DNA of 64,000 bases, from assembly GCA_036960175.1 (NCBI GenBank), contig JBALWH010000011.1:44223-108222 (forward strand), read 5' to 3'. A model generated the notes under the pieces. It was given only the letters and a program-made list of their open reading frames with translations. It searched no databases and was not told where the DNA came from. Each line of letters starts with the position of its first letter. Positions within the stretch are counted from its first letter, which is position 1. This document shows positions 54,089 through 63,485 of this stretch, in pieces. Position numbers and translations under genes: made by a program. Origin of the DNA: Motiliproteus sp036960175 (GTDB lineage Bacteria; Pseudomonadota; Gammaproteobacteria; Pseudomonadales; Balneatricaceae).

Positions 54089-54628
54089 TTAAAACTCCGG
54101 ATCCCAATCGACCCGAATAATACCTTCTTCGAGGTTAATCTCTTTGACTACCTGATCCGGCAAGTAAGGAATCAATCGCTCCTGCTTGTCGATACTCTCC
54201 TTAGTGCCTTTTACAACCAGCACATCATTGGAGCCTGTTGAAATCAGATAATCTACCCGGCCAAGCAAAACATTGGACTCGGTTACTACATTTAATTTTT
54301 CCAGTTGGTGCCAGTAATAATCTTCACTTTTCAGGTTTGGCAACTGCCTCTGGTCGATGGAGATATCAGTACCGCAGAATTCTTTGGCCTGTTCTCGATC
54401 ATCACAACCTACCAGCTTGGCAACCAGTCCTTTGCCATGACGTTTACCCTGTACTAGCTCAACGATCTGCCAACGGCCATCGCGTTGAATATACCAAGGT
54501 GCGTAACTGAGAATATTTTCCATCGGTTCCGTATGGGAATAGACTTTCAGCCATCCCTTTACGCCGTAAAGCGATGTAATCCTGCCCATAGTGACCAGGT
54601 GTTCGATTTCCGGTTGAACCGTTTTCAT
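54089..54628 (-). CDS. rimM: ribosome maturation factor RimM
   Basis: 179 residues: N-terminal RimM domain (M-G-R-I-T-S-L-Y-G-V-K-G-W-L-K-V-Y-S) and C-terminal PRC barrel (Y-Y-W-H-Q-L-E-K-L-N-V near 104-114 and I-P-Y-L-P-D-Q-V-V-K near 152-161). It assists 30S head maturation by binding S19. It lies second in the classic rpsP-rimM-trmD-rplS operon. Confidence 0.96.
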   Translation of the reverse strand: MKTVQPEIEHLVTMGRITSLYGVKGWLKVYSHTEPMENILSYAPWYIQRDGRWQIVELVQGKRHGKGLVAKLVGCDDREQAKEFCGTDISIDQRQLPNLKSEDYYWHQLEKLNVVTESNVLLGRVDYLISTGSNDVLVVKGTKESIDKQERLIPYLPDQVVKEINLEEGIIRVDWDPEF

Positions 54629-54672
54629 TGCCTCTCTGACTACCCTTTAAAGTGACTAACTGGACAAACGAA

Positions 54673-54924
54673 TTAACTGGCGGTCTTAGCTGCTTCTTTC
54701 AGCAGAGTAGCGACACGGTCACTAGCCTGAGCACCCTTGCCCTGCCAGTGAGCAATACGCTCAAGGTCTACGCGCATACGCTCTTCCTGACCACGTGCAA
54801 CAGGGTTAAAGAACCCAACGCGCTCAATAAAGCGACCGTCGCGAGAGTTACGCTGGTCGGCTACCGTAATGTGATAAAAAGGACGCTTCTTAGAGCCCCC
54901 ACGTGCTAATCGAATAACTACCAT
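54673..54924 (-). CDS. rpsP: 30S ribosomal protein S16
   Basis: 83 residues beginning M-V-V-I-R-L-A-R-G-G-S-K-K-R-P-F-Y-H-I, the standard S16 start, and containing F-I-E-R-V-G-F-F-N-P-V-A. An ATG two codons upstream (54930) is closer to the AAAGGG ribosome-binding site, so the chain may be two residues longer. It is the first gene of the operon, behind the promoter at 55060-55088. Confidence 0.95.
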   Translation of the reverse strand: MVVIRLARGGSKKRPFYHITVADQRNSRDGRFIERVGFFNPVARGQEERMRVDLERIAHWQGKGAQASDRVATLLKEAAKTAS

Positions 54925-55059
54925 TGGCATCGATCCCTTTATTGTCGAGTGGGTTTTAATATCGCCCACGATTGTTGTTTCTCAGAAACACGCTCATCCG
55001 ACTACAGTCTTTGGTAGTCAGGACGCGCGCAACTGAGACCTAATACATGAAGGGCGGTG

Positions 55060-55088
55060 ATTCTACGCGAATACACAGCCCTTTGAAA
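55060..55088 (-). promoter_or_regulatory. sigma-70-like promoter of the rpsP operon
   Basis: On the minus strand TTTCAA (55088-55083) and TAGAAT (55065-55060) are spaced 17 bp. The transcript would have a leader of about 125 bases before rpsP, starting near a GC-rich CACCGCCC. Confidence 0.55.
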
Positions 55089-55159
55089 GCTTTTGCAGCT
55101 ATAAGTTTAGGCACTCATAACCATCAAAATAGACTTCTTACAAATACTATATAAATACT

Positions 55160-56566
55160 TTAACGCTTAGGAGAACCGCCTGGTCCACCGGGGAAACCGC
55201 CCCCCATAGTGCCACCCATTCCCGGCGGTAGCATTCCTTTCATACCGCGCATCATTTTGGCCATTCCGTTGCCAGCCATCTTCTTCATCATTTTCTGCAT
55301 TTGCTTGTGCTGTTTCAGCACTCGATTCACGTCTTGAATTTGAGAACCGGATCCCATGGCGATACGTTTTTTACGTGAACCACTAATCACATCTGGGTAG
55401 CGCCGCTCCTGAGGGGTCATAGAACCGATGATCGCTTCCATCTGCATCAACCCTTTTTCAGCACCAGAACTTTCCGCTGCTTGCGCCATTTTCCCCATGC
55501 CGGGCAACTTTGACATCATCGCCGCCATGCCACCCATATTTTTCATTTGCTGCAACTGATCACGAAAGTCTTCAAGATCAAAGCCTTTGCCCTTTTTGAT
55601 TTTACTGGCAAGTTTTTCGGCTTTTTCTTTGTCGACCTTATGTTCGACTTCTTCGATCAGGGAGAGCACGTCCCCCATACCCAAGATACGGGAAGCGACA
55701 CGATCCGGGTAAAATGGCTCTAGGGCATCGGTTTTTTCACCGATACCCAGAAATTTAATTGGTTTACCGGTGATATGGCGAACCGACAAAGCAGCACCCC
55801 CACGGGCATCACCATCGGTTTTGGTCAGCACCACACCTGTCAACGGCAGCACGTCATTGAAGGCTTTGGCGGTATTAGCCGCATCTTGACCTGTCATGGC
55901 ATCAACGGTGAATAGCGTTTCCACCGGTGTTATAGCAGCATGCAAACGACGAATTTCGTCCATCATATCGCTATCGACATGCAGTCGCCCGGCGGTATCA
56001 ACGATAACTACATCGTAATGCTTGATCTTGGCGTGTTGGATCGCGCCTTGAGCTATATCCACAGGATTCTGATCAGTACTGGAAGGATAAAAATGAACTC
56101 CGACCTCGGCCGCCAGCGTTTCCAACTGTTTGATCGCAGCAGGGCGATAGATGTCAGCTGACACCACCAGCACCGATTTTTTCTTGCGCTCTTTTAACCA
56201 ACGAGCCAGCTTTGCTACCGAGGTGGTTTTACCCGCACCCTGCAAGCCAGCCATCATTACCACTGCCGGAGGCTGAGCGGCTAGATTCAGCTCTTCATTG
56301 GCTGCGCCCATGACCTTGACCAGTTCTTCCTGGACAATTTTCACGAACACCTGCCCAGGCGTCAGGCTTTTACTAACTTCCTGACCAACGGCTCGGGTTT
56401 TAACACCATTGATAAATTCTTTAACAACGGGCAGCGCGACATCCGCTTCCAGCAATGCCATACGCACTTCGCGCAGCGTACCTTTAATGTTGTCTTCGGT
56501 AAGTTTGGCCTGCCCTGTCACTGATTTCAGTGCATGGGTCAAGCGATCCGTCAGATTATCAAACAT
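55160..56566 (-). CDS. ffh: signal recognition particle protein Ffh
   Basis: 468 residues. N domain, then the GTPase G domain with G-L-Q-G-A-G-K-T near 107-114, D-T-A-G-R-L and T-K-T-D-G-D-A-R-G-G, then the Met-rich M domain (about 300-440) ending in a Gly/Pro/Met-rich tail. It binds 4.5S RNA and signal sequences and delivers ribosomes to FtsY. Its position next to the rpsP operon and divergent from ypjD is conserved in gammaproteobacteria. Confidence 0.97.
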   Translation of the reverse strand: MFDNLTDRLTHALKSVTGQAKLTEDNIKGTLREVRMALLEADVALPVVKEFINGVKTRAVGQEVSKSLTPGQVFVKIVQEELVKVMGAANEELNLAAQPPAVVMMAGLQGAGKTTSVAKLARWLKERKKKSVLVVSADIYRPAAIKQLETLAAEVGVHFYPSSTDQNPVDIAQGAIQHAKIKHYDVVIVDTAGRLHVDSDMMDEIRRLHAAITPVETLFTVDAMTGQDAANTAKAFNDVLPLTGVVLTKTDGDARGGAALSVRHITGKPIKFLGIGEKTDALEPFYPDRVASRILGMGDVLSLIEEVEHKVDKEKAEKLASKIKKGKGFDLEDFRDQLQQMKNMGGMAAMMSKLPGMGKMAQAAESSGAEKGLMQMEAIIGSMTPQERRYPDVISGSRKKRIAMGSGSQIQDVNRVLKQHKQMQKMMKKMAGNGMAKMMRGMKGMLPPGMGGTMGGGFPGGPGGSPKR

Positions 56567-56766
56567 GGTGAATTAATAAACTCCTAACTAAAACCGGGCA
56601 ATCGAACAGCGCAAGATTATACCCTAACGGGCATCCTCAACACTACTCATCAACGATAAGCATTGAATTTCAGATGCACCCAAGCTGATCATCATGCTTC
56701 TATTCAATCCTCTACACTTTTGTGACACACTTAGGTCCAATTTCCGCATTAGAATAGTTAGATACA

Positions 56767-57558
56767 ATGAGCTTGATTTTTATCAGTTTTTTTTGCGCCG
56801 TTCTGTATCTAGCCTCTGGAGCTGTACAGGCGACCACTCTCAGTGGCAGTCGAAACGATCATACCAAGCTGGTAATGATCACTGGGACAGCTGCCGTGCT
56901 GCTGCATACCTATGCGGTATATATCGTTCTACATACCGGCGATGGAATTCAACTGGGATTCTTTCCGGTGTCCTCCCTTATCGCCTGGCTAATCGCCGGT
57001 CTCGTACTGATCAGCAGCATCCGAAAACCGCTGCAAAACCTTTTTGTCGCTCTGTTTCCATTAGCAGCTATTGCGGTCATTTTGGCGACACTGGCCCCAA
57101 CCACTGCCGAATCCAAGCCTTATAGCATAGGCATTATCAGTCACATCCTTTGCTCTATTCTGGCTTACAGCGTATTTACCATCGCCGCCGTTCAGGCCAT
57201 TCTAGTTACCCTGCAGGATCACCAGCTTAAACACCACCACACCCGCGGCATCGTCAATGCGCTGCCACCATTGCAGCTAATGGAAAAACTAATGTTTGAG
57301 ATGCAGTGGGCCGGCCAGCTATTGCTGAGCGTTTCACTAATTACTGGCATTATATTTATCGATGATATTTTTGCTCAACACCTGGTGCACAAAACGGTCC
57401 TATCTATCATCGCTTGGGTCATCTACGCCATCATCCTTTGGGGACGCCACCAACGAGGCTGGCGCGGTATTGCAGCCGTTCGGTGGACCCTCGGAGGCTT
57501 CTGTTTCCTGATGCTCGCTTACTTCGGTAGCAAATTTGCGATAGAGGTATTGCTCTAA
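56767..57558 (+). CDS. ypjD: CcsA-like inner-membrane protein YpjD
   Basis: 263 residues with about eight transmembrane helices and the cytochrome c assembly (CcsA/CcmC-like) layout, with conserved His near helices (L-L-H-T-Y-A; S-H-I-L-C-S). The gene stands divergent to ffh and upstream of a corB homologue, the conserved place of ypjD. Its exact function is not established; CcsA relatives handle haem. No clear ribosome-binding site precedes the ATG, and a TAGAAT hexamer lies 12 bases before it. Confidence 0.88.
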   Translation: MSLIFISFFCAVLYLASGAVQATTLSGSRNDHTKLVMITGTAAVLLHTYAVYIVLHTGDGIQLGFFPVSSLIAWLIAGLVLISSIRKPLQNLFVALFPLAAIAVILATLAPTTAESKPYSIGIISHILCSILAYSVFTIAAVQAILVTLQDHQLKHHHTRGIVNALPPLQLMEKLMFEMQWAGQLLLSVSLITGIIFIDDIFAQHLVHKTVLSIIAWVIYAIILWGRHQRGWRGIAAVRWTLGGFCFLMLAYFGSKFAIEVLL

Positions 57559-57679
57559 AATGATCTGATCGCAGTATTTTTCAGATGATTACCAATAGAT
57601 TTCAATACTTGCGCCTTGACAGCGAATCAGCAAGGCACCACAATTTTGATCCCGATTGCCATTAAAGGTCACCCTCGTC

Positions 57680-58951
57680 TTGGACGACGCATCAATAAGC
57701 TTCCTACTGGGAATTTTGCTCCTTCTTATTCTCTGTTCCGCTTTTTTTTCCAGTTCCGAAACCGGAATGATGTCTCTCAACCGTTATCGGTTGCGACATA
57801 TGGTAAAAAACAAGCATCGCGGCGCAATTCGCGCCAGCCACTTGCTGTCCCGGCCTGATCGATTGATCGGTGTAATCCTAATCGGCAATAATCTGGTCAA
57901 CATCGCCGCAGCATCGATATCAACCGTGCTGGCCGTCAGGCTATGGGGCGATGCAGGCGTTGCCATCTCGACCCTGGGACTGACACTAATTATCCTTATT
58001 TTCGCTGAAGTCACCCCGAAAACTCTAGCAGCCTTGCACCCCGAGCGTGTAGCTTTTCCCGCTGCGGTAATCTTAAAGCCCCTATTAATTATCCTTTACC
58101 CTGCTGTATGGCTGATCAACGGTATCACTAACGGTCTGCTGAAAATTTTAGGGGTAAAAGCTGAGGGGCAAAATCACGACCACATCAGCAGCGAAGAGCT
58201 GCGCACAATCGTTAACGAAGCCGGTGCTCTATTGCCACAGAAAAACCAATCAATGTTGCTGGGCATCCTAGAACTGGAAGAAGTGACGGTTCAGGATATT
58301 ATGATCCCCCGAAATGAAGCGGTCGGCATCGATCTTGAAGACGACCTGGACACTATTCTGGAGTTAATTTCCAACAGCGAACATACCCGTCTACCTATCT
58401 ATAAGGGGGATATTAACCAGGTCGTTGGCATTCTACATCTGCGCAACATGGCACGAGTAATGAAATCCGGCGAGCCGAGCAAGGCTGCGCTGCTACAGGA
58501 AGCCAAAGAGCCCTACTTTATTCCTGAAAGCACACCACTACAGACCCAGCTATTGAACTTCCAGAAAGAAGGCAAACGCATCGGCCTGGTCGTCGACGAG
58601 TACGGCGATATACAGGGCCTTTGCACACTGGAAGACATTCTGGGAGAAATAGTCGGCGAACTATCTGACAGCCGTAAAGTAGAAAACCAGGATATTCACC
58701 CACAGGACGACGGCACCTTTTTTATCGATGGATCCGCTACGATGCGGGATATCAATAAGGCCATGGACTGGAATATGCCTGTCGATGGCCCAAAAACCCT
58801 CAACGGTTTGATCACCGAAACACTCGAGTTCATTCCCGGCTGCAACGTCTGTCTCGATATCAATGGTTATCGCATCGAAACCATTCAGATTAGAGACAAC
58901 CTGATCAAGATGGCCCGAGTATCCGATAAGAGAGCAAGCAAAGAGACCTAG
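57680..58951 (+). CDS. corB: CNNM/CorB-type transporter (HlyC/CorC family)
   Basis: About 424 residues: DUF21 membrane domain with three or four helices (S-A-F-F-S-S-S-E-T-G-M-M-S-L-N-R-Y-R-L near 22-40, counted from a start at 57656), a CBS pair (about 205-320, with D-I-M-I-P-R-N-E) and a C-terminal CorC_HlyC domain. There is no ATG start; I prefer the TTG at 57680, behind AAAGG, giving M-D-D-A-S-I. A TTG at 57656 is the alternative. Members transport or sense Mg2+/Co2+. Confidence 0.88.
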   Translation: MDDASISFLLGILLLLILCSAFFSSSETGMMSLNRYRLRHMVKNKHRGAIRASHLLSRPDRLIGVILIGNNLVNIAAASISTVLAVRLWGDAGVAISTLGLTLIILIFAEVTPKTLAALHPERVAFPAAVILKPLLIILYPAVWLINGITNGLLKILGVKAEGQNHDHISSEELRTIVNEAGALLPQKNQSMLLGILELEEVTVQDIMIPRNEAVGIDLEDDLDTILELISNSEHTRLPIYKGDINQVVGILHLRNMARVMKSGEPSKAALLQEAKEPYFIPESTPLQTQLLNFQKEGKRIGLVVDEYGDIQGLCTLEDILGEIVGELSDSRKVENQDIHPQDDGTFFIDGSATMRDINKAMDWNMPVDGPKTLNGLITETLEFIPGCNVCLDINGYRIETIQIRDNLIKMARVSDKRASKET

Positions 58952-58955
58952 GGGG

Positions 58956-59138
58956 CTATCCTAGCGTCCCCTGCTGCTTGTTCTTTATTCGCTCCAGAAC
59001 GGCCTTGCGCTGCTCACTATCCAACAGGCCCCATTCACCAATTTCCACCACATGACGGCCACAGGCAATACATTCGTCTTGCTCGTTTAGAGCACAAACG
59101 CCGATACAGGGTGATTGAACGGGCGGTTGTTCTGGCAT
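58956..59138 (-). CDS. DUF1289 family small Cys-rich protein
   Basis: 60 residues with the family pattern S-P-C-I-G-V-C...C-I-A-C-G-R, four cysteines likely to bind a metal, followed by a helical tail. An ATG at 59150 would add four residues but has no spaced ribosome-binding site. It converges on corB and is preceded by the gamma-carbonic anhydrase gene on the same strand. Function unknown. Confidence 0.85.
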   Translation of the reverse strand: MPEQPPVQSPCIGVCALNEQDECIACGRHVVEIGEWGLLDSEQRKAVLERIKNKQQGTLG

Positions 59139-59159
59139 TATATTTTCCATCTCGGTTAA

Positions 59160-59684
59160 TTAATCCACTCTGATGAGGTTTTCTGAAAACCTTCTCATAT
59201 TCTCAACATAGTGTTCAGCATTCTGGCGCAGGCCAGCGACCTCTTCTTCACTGAGGCTACGGCGCACTTTTCCAGGACAACCAACCACCAGAGAACCGTC
59301 AGGAATATCCATCCCTTCAGGCACCAGACAGTTAGCACCAATCAAGCAGTTACGGCCAATTTTGGCACCGTTGAGCACCACGGCATTAATGCCTATCAGC
59401 GAGTTATCACCTACCTCACAACCATGCAGCATAGCTTTATGCCCCACTGTGACCCCTTGGCCAATAAACAAAGGATAGCCGGGATCAGTATGCAACACCG
59501 AGGCATCTTGAATATTGCTACCGTCGCCAATAGTAATGGTTTCGTTGTCTCCTCGAATGACTACGTTAAACCAGATACTAACCTGATGACCAACTACAAC
59601 AGAGCCAATAACACTGGCATTGTCCGCCACAAAATAGCTATCGCTTTTAAATTCAGCGCACAGATTATCTATTTGATAGATCAT
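59160..59684 (-). CDS. gamma-carbonic anhydrase family protein (YrdA-like)
   Basis: 174 residues of left-handed beta-helix repeats. Metal ligand histidines are seen in V-L-H-T-D-P-G-Y (near residue 66) and V-G-H-K-A-M-L-H-G-C (near 83 and 88). Many YrdA-type proteins keep the zinc site but have unproven carbonic anhydrase activity. It lies two bases from the Nudix gene stop, so the two are cotranscribed. Confidence 0.92.
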   Translation of the reverse strand: MIYQIDNLCAEFKSDSYFVADNASVIGSVVVGHQVSIWFNVVIRGDNETITIGDGSNIQDASVLHTDPGYPLFIGQGVTVGHKAMLHGCEVGDNSLIGINAVVLNGAKIGRNCLIGANCLVPEGMDIPDGSLVVGCPGKVRRSLSEEEVAGLRQNAEHYVENMRRFSENLIRVD

Positions 59685-59686
59685 AC

Positions 59687-60307
59687 CTACCCTTCCTTAT
59701 TGTTCATTTTCGGCCGAGACTGCAACGGGATCTTTGCACCTAAACCATAGTTCAGCAACTCCACCAAAATATAGGCTGTCAGCCCCCAGATCCGATATTG
59801 CTGATAGTGGTAGCAGGGCATACGCATAAGCGCACCCTGATGATGAAACTCATCATAAGACAACTCATCCGGATCGAGAAAAAAGCGCAACGGAACTGAA
59901 AACACACTATGCAATTCGTCAGGATTGGCCACAAATTCCTGCTGATCCGAAACAATCCCGACAAAAGGTGTAACCAACAAGCCGTGCTTTGAAACACACT
60001 GAGCCAATTGCGATACCACGCGAACATCACTGGGATGCAAGCCAATTTCCTCATGAGCCTCCCGTAGCGCGGTCACTTCAATAGACAGGTCGCCCTTATC
60101 CATTTTACCCCCAGGGAACGCAACTTCACCTTGATGAGATGAAAGCGTATGGGCACGCAGGGTCAAAATAACTCGGGGGTCAATAGGGTCATCAGTCAAC
60201 GCCAGCAGAACCCCCGCCTGGGGACGCTCATGACAGATAGTACGCGGCTGATAACGATCAAGTCGCGACTCTATTAGACTCAACACATCCTCTTTTGGGT
60301 GAAGCAT
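59687..60307 (-). CDS. Nudix hydrolase, CoA pyrophosphatase (NudL type)
   Basis: 206 residues. The Nudix box is G-G-K-M-D-K-G-D...A-L-R-E-A-H-E-E-I-G near 66-90, preceded by L-S-S-H-Q-G-E-V-A-F-P, the pattern of CoA-specific Nudix enzymes that cleave CoA to phosphopantetheine and 3',5'-ADP. It begins the operon with the gamma-carbonic anhydrase gene and is divergent from a second Nudix gene. Confidence 0.9.
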   Translation of the reverse strand: MLHPKEDVLSLIESRLDRYQPRTICHERPQAGVLLALTDDPIDPRVILTLRAHTLSSHQGEVAFPGGKMDKGDLSIEVTALREAHEEIGLHPSDVRVVSQLAQCVSKHGLLVTPFVGIVSDQQEFVANPDELHSVFSVPLRFFLDPDELSYDEFHHQGALMRMPCYHYQQYRIWGLTAYILVELLNYGLGAKIPLQSRPKMNNKEG

Positions 60308-60418
60308 TTGTTTACCTTTTGGACTTGATCCCTATGATATTTGTCGTAGATGATAGCCTGATAGAATACAAATGTTGAGAACTACTGTTTGCTCACTTAA
60401 CAAGAGACGCCATTCACG

Positions 60419-60973
60419 ATGAAATTCTGCAGCCAATGCGGCTCAAAGGTGCACCTCGAAGTCCCCGCCGGCGATAACCGCCACCGCTTTGTCTGCAGCG
60501 AGTGTCGAGAGATCCACTATCAGAACCCGAAAATAGTTGCAGGTTGCCTAGTGGCCCATGAAGATAAAGTGCTGCTATGTAAGCGCGACATCGAACCACG
60601 CAGGGGCCTCTGGACTTTGCCTGCCGGATTTATGGAGAACAACGAAAGCACTCGCGAAGCGGCGATCAGAGAGACCCGTGAGGAAGCGTGTGCGGAGGTT
60701 GTTATAAGCAACCTCTACACGCTCACCAGCATTATCTCGATCGACCAGATCCAGATGATTTACCTAGCCTCGATGACGACGCCCTGTTTTTCTGCAGGAG
60801 ATGAAACCCTGGAGGCGCGACTTTTTGATGAAACTGAAGTCCCCTGGAATGAACTGGCGTTTGAAACAATCAGCACAGCGCTTAGGTATTATTTTGAAGA
60901 CCGTAAAAAGGGGGTATTTCCGCTACGCCATATCGATCTAAACAGAAAAAGACCAGACGCTGACCAGAGCTAA
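60419..60973 (+). CDS. Nudix hydrolase with N-terminal zinc ribbon
   Basis: 184 residues. Zinc ribbon C-x2-C...C-x2-C in residues 4-27 (F-C-S-Q-C-G; F-V-C-S-E-C). The Nudix box is G-F-M-E-N-N-E-S...A-A-I-R-E-T-R-E-E-A. The group is usually annotated as ADP-ribose or NADH pyrophosphatase-like; substrate unknown. The ribosome-binding site is weak (AAGAGA). Confidence 0.9.
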   Translation: MKFCSQCGSKVHLEVPAGDNRHRFVCSECREIHYQNPKIVAGCLVAHEDKVLLCKRDIEPRRGLWTLPAGFMENNESTREAAIRETREEACAEVVISNLYTLTSIISIDQIQMIYLASMTTPCFSAGDETLEARLFDETEVPWNELAFETISTALRYYFEDRKKGVFPLRHIDLNRKRPDADQS

Positions 60974-60985
60974 AGCTGACGACTG

Positions 60986-61297
60986 TTAGATGCTTTCCAG
61001 ACGGATCACATCATAGGCCACTTCTTCATAAGGATGAGCCTTTTTCAGGGTATCGACCGCCTGCTGGATAAGACCATCCTCACAGACCATTTCCACCTTA
61101 GATTCCACAACTTGTTCGACCTGCCCCGGTTGACCTATATAAGGCTGACTGCCGTCTAAAGGACGAAACTGGCCGATTCCTTCAGTTTGCCAGCAGCAGC
61201 TATCATAGGCGCCTATTTTTCCCGCACCTATACTGAAAAGCGCTTCCTTTACTGTTTCGAGATGAGCCTTAGGTACGAAGAAACAGAGCTTATACAT
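60986..61297 (-). CDS. NIF3-like (YqfO insert-type) protein
   Basis: 103 residues, matching the small stand-alone form of the NIF3/YqfO central domain: Y-K-L-C-F-F-V-P near the start, G-A-G-K-I-G-A-Y-D-S-C-C near 25-36, G-Q-F-R-P-L near 43-48 and H-P-Y-E-E-V-A-Y-D near 88-96. The chain forms a ferredoxin-like fold related to P-II and CutA. Function not established. A GTG at 61303 would add two residues and lies closer to the AAGGA site. Confidence 0.88.
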   Translation of the reverse strand: MYKLCFFVPKAHLETVKEALFSIGAGKIGAYDSCCWQTEGIGQFRPLDGSQPYIGQPGQVEQVVESKVEMVCEDGLIQQAVDTLKKAHPYEEVAYDVIRLESI

Positions 61298-61323
61298 AAA
61301 CACAAATCCTTATATGTACCCCG

Positions 61324-62100
61324 TTATCGAGGCATTAAGCGCTTTCGTTGAGTATTTATAAAGGAGATATCAAGAACCTCATCAAACTGTCCGCTCAGCG
61401 CATTTACCGCGACCATATACTGATGGAACCCACAGGTCAGCGGGAAGAAAGCGTGATTCGCATCAGTGCCATATTCTCTTTCATAGGACTGCCAAACCTT
61501 TCCATCTGCCTCATCCATTACTATCTGCCGACTAAGGTCCCATTCGTCTTCTAACACCGTGGCCAGAGACTCACCCGGATATGCAACCATAGCATCGCCA
61601 TACACAAAGCCTGGATGCTTCGGGTATCCCGGGGGTAACTGCAGAGACCGTTGCTGCCAATCTTGCAGCTGTTCTAAGGTCAACGGCGGAAGCACAGCTA
61701 CAACGACTGGGTGGTTTGGAGAATTAAGCAGAGAAAGATCTACGACAGCATAGTCCACCTGTTGTTGATTAAGGCAAACAAAAAATCCGTCATGGAATAC
61801 GGTCAATACCGGTTTCTGTGAATAGAGCACCGACACTCCATAACAAAGAGCTATCACCTGCACAATCGCCACAACACTAAGATCAAATTTCAAACCGGGC
61901 TTGTTCTTTTTGAACAGAATCAATGTCATCAAAGGTCCCAGCCCCACATCCACCAAGGCAACCATTTGCATGGCTTTCCACACCCCGGACGTCTCCAGAT
62001 ATATGGAAGGATACCAAATCAGCGCCACCAACAACGTGACTGCACAGAAAATCGATAGACTCAGCGAAAAATGGAGCAGAAAGGCTTTGAACTTAGTCAT
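61324..62100 (-). CDS. TfpX/TfpZ family type IV pilin accessory protein
   Basis: 258 residues with four N-terminal transmembrane helices (near 12-32, 40-62, 76-96, and a hydrophobic border before 105) and a periplasmic C-terminal domain. The segment L-V-D-V-G-L-G-P-L-M-T-L-I-L-F-K near 49-64 is the TfpX/TfpZ signature. Such proteins are needed for assembly of particular type IVa pilins and are normally encoded next to a pilin gene. No pilin gene is seen in the 1.9 kb that follows, so this copy appears to be an orphan. Confidence 0.85.
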   Translation of the reverse strand: MTKFKAFLLHFSLSLSIFCAVTLLVALIWYPSIYLETSGVWKAMQMVALVDVGLGPLMTLILFKKNKPGLKFDLSVVAIVQVIALCYGVSVLYSQKPVLTVFHDGFFVCLNQQQVDYAVVDLSLLNSPNHPVVVAVLPPLTLEQLQDWQQRSLQLPPGYPKHPGFVYGDAMVAYPGESLATVLEDEWDLSRQIVMDEADGKVWQSYEREYGTDANHAFFPLTCGFHQYMVAVNALSGQFDEVLDISFINTQRKRLMPR

Positions 62101-62270
62101 GCATAATCTCGGTAAAAACTCTCATAAAAAAACTAAAGTAATTAATTCTCGAAGGTCTCAACGATTTTTTTCAGTACTTCAAGAGCTACATAACCGACGA
62201 CAATACAAATATCGTCACTGAGCCATTGCGGTGAGCACCCCTACCAATATCAATCATTCAAACATATCGC

Positions 62271-62636
62271 TTATCCAGCGCACAGCCTCGACTTGATAGG
62301 CAGTAAAGCCTTCGCCATGAACAGGTAGAAAAACCCGCCAAGGGCATCAGCTAATACATCCAGCAACGAAAAATAACGATAGGGCAAATACCACTGAACC
62401 ACTTCAATTAACAAACCATACACAACTAAAAGAAGCAGATTAAAAAAGTTAAATCGTCGCTCTGGAAAACTGAAGTCACTAAGCCCGGCCAATACCAGAA
62501 AAGCAAAAAAATGTTTAGCTTTATCCCAGACCGAATCGAGAACAGGGATAGCCTGCCCCGTCGTCGCTAGGAAAGTGACTGCAATTAGCGACACCACCAA
62601 CAATAACCTGAACAGATTACGATGCTGATATCTCAT
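62271..62636 (-). CDS. VanZ-like membrane protein, copy 1
   Basis: About 121 residues from the ATG at 62636; the frame is open to 62729 but the added 31 residues have no ribosome-binding site and are poorly family-like. Four helices: near 8-25, 36-52, 62-82 and 95-112. The core D-K-A-K-H-F-F-A-F-L-V-L-A-G-L and S-L-L-D-V-L-A-D-A-L-G-G are the VanZ-family signatures (acidic residue plus K-x-x-H; D-x-x-x-N/D). Function unknown for the family outside vancomycin or teicoplanin resistance loci. The downstream TfpX gene is on the same strand, 170 bp away. Confidence 0.82.
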   Translation of the reverse strand: MRYQHRNLFRLLLVVSLIAVTFLATTGQAIPVLDSVWDKAKHFFAFLVLAGLSDFSFPERRFNFFNLLLLVVYGLLIEVVQWYLPYRYFSLLDVLADALGGFFYLFMAKALLPIKSRLCAG

Positions 62637-62729
62637 AATTTTTATTTTAATCATCCCTATAAAAATGGTTTTCTTTGCAATGATTGCTACGAAAAGCATG
62701 CCAGAAGACACATCGAATAGGGACAACAC

Positions 62730-63058
62730 AATGTCGTTCTAGCCCTGAAGGACTTCATAGATGATGATGCCCTAGCTACCCTTACGGTTCATTGAAACCC
62801 CCAATATTAAAGTAAAGACACTATTACCTAAAGCCCAAACCTAACGTTAAACTAAGAGCCCAACACTCAGAAACCCAGGCACCGAACATACAGGGTGGCG
62901 GTAAATAATTTATGGCCGTATTGCCCGGTATCAGCCAAGAAACGTGCCTAGTAACGGCCGAATACCTTAGCCAAACCTTTGCAGCGTGGTTTACAATCAT
63001 GAGCGACCGCACAAAGCTAACGGCGGCAGGCCCCCTCTGATGGTGGCTTAACCTCTAC
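62730..63058. other. 329-bp non-coding part of duplication copy 1
   Basis: AT-rich near the VanZ gene and GC-richer further on. A 62-codon minus-strand frame (62824-63012, GTG start) is present in both copies but has no ribosome-binding site and no recognisable family, so I do not call it a gene. No promoter, attC site or terminator was recognised. The same holds for 63579-63907. Confidence 0.4.
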
Positions 63059-63119
63059 TATCGTCACTGAGCCATTGCGGTGAGCACCCCTACCAATATC
63101 AATCATTCAAACATATCGC

Positions 63120-63485
63120 TTATCCAGCGCACAGCCTCGACTTGATAGGCAGTAAAGCCTTCGCCATGAACAGGTAGAAAAACCCGCCAAGGGCATCAGC
63201 TAATACATCCAGCAACGAAAAATAACGATAGGGCAAATACCACTGAACCACTTCAATTAACAAACCATACACAACTAAAAGAAGCAGATTAAAAAAGTTA
63301 AATCGTCGCTCTGGAAAACTGAAGTCACTAAGCCCGGCCAATACCAGAAAAGCAAAAAAATGTTTAGCTTTATCCCAGACCGAATCGAGAACAGGGATAG
63401 CCTGCCCCGTCGTCGCTAGGAAAGTGACTGCAATTAGCGACACCACCAACAATAACCTGAACAGATTACGATGCTGATATCTCAT
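63120..63485 (-). CDS. VanZ-like membrane protein, copy 2
   Basis: Identical in sequence to the gene at 62271-62636, with the same start (ATG at 63485) and flanks, as it lies in the second unit of the 849-bp duplication. Perfect identity implies a recent duplication or, alternatively, an assembly artefact. Confidence 0.82.
   Translation of the reverse strand: MRYQHRNLFRLLLVVSLIAVTFLATTGQAIPVLDSVWDKAKHFFAFLVLAGLSDFSFPERRFNFFNLLLLVVYGLLIEVVQWYLPYRYFSLLDVLADALGGFFYLFMAKALLPIKSRLCAG

Noticed and set aside
62824..63012. 62-codon ORF repeated in both duplication units
   Set aside because: GTG start without ribosome-binding site, no signal or domain; it repeats only because the DNA is duplicated.
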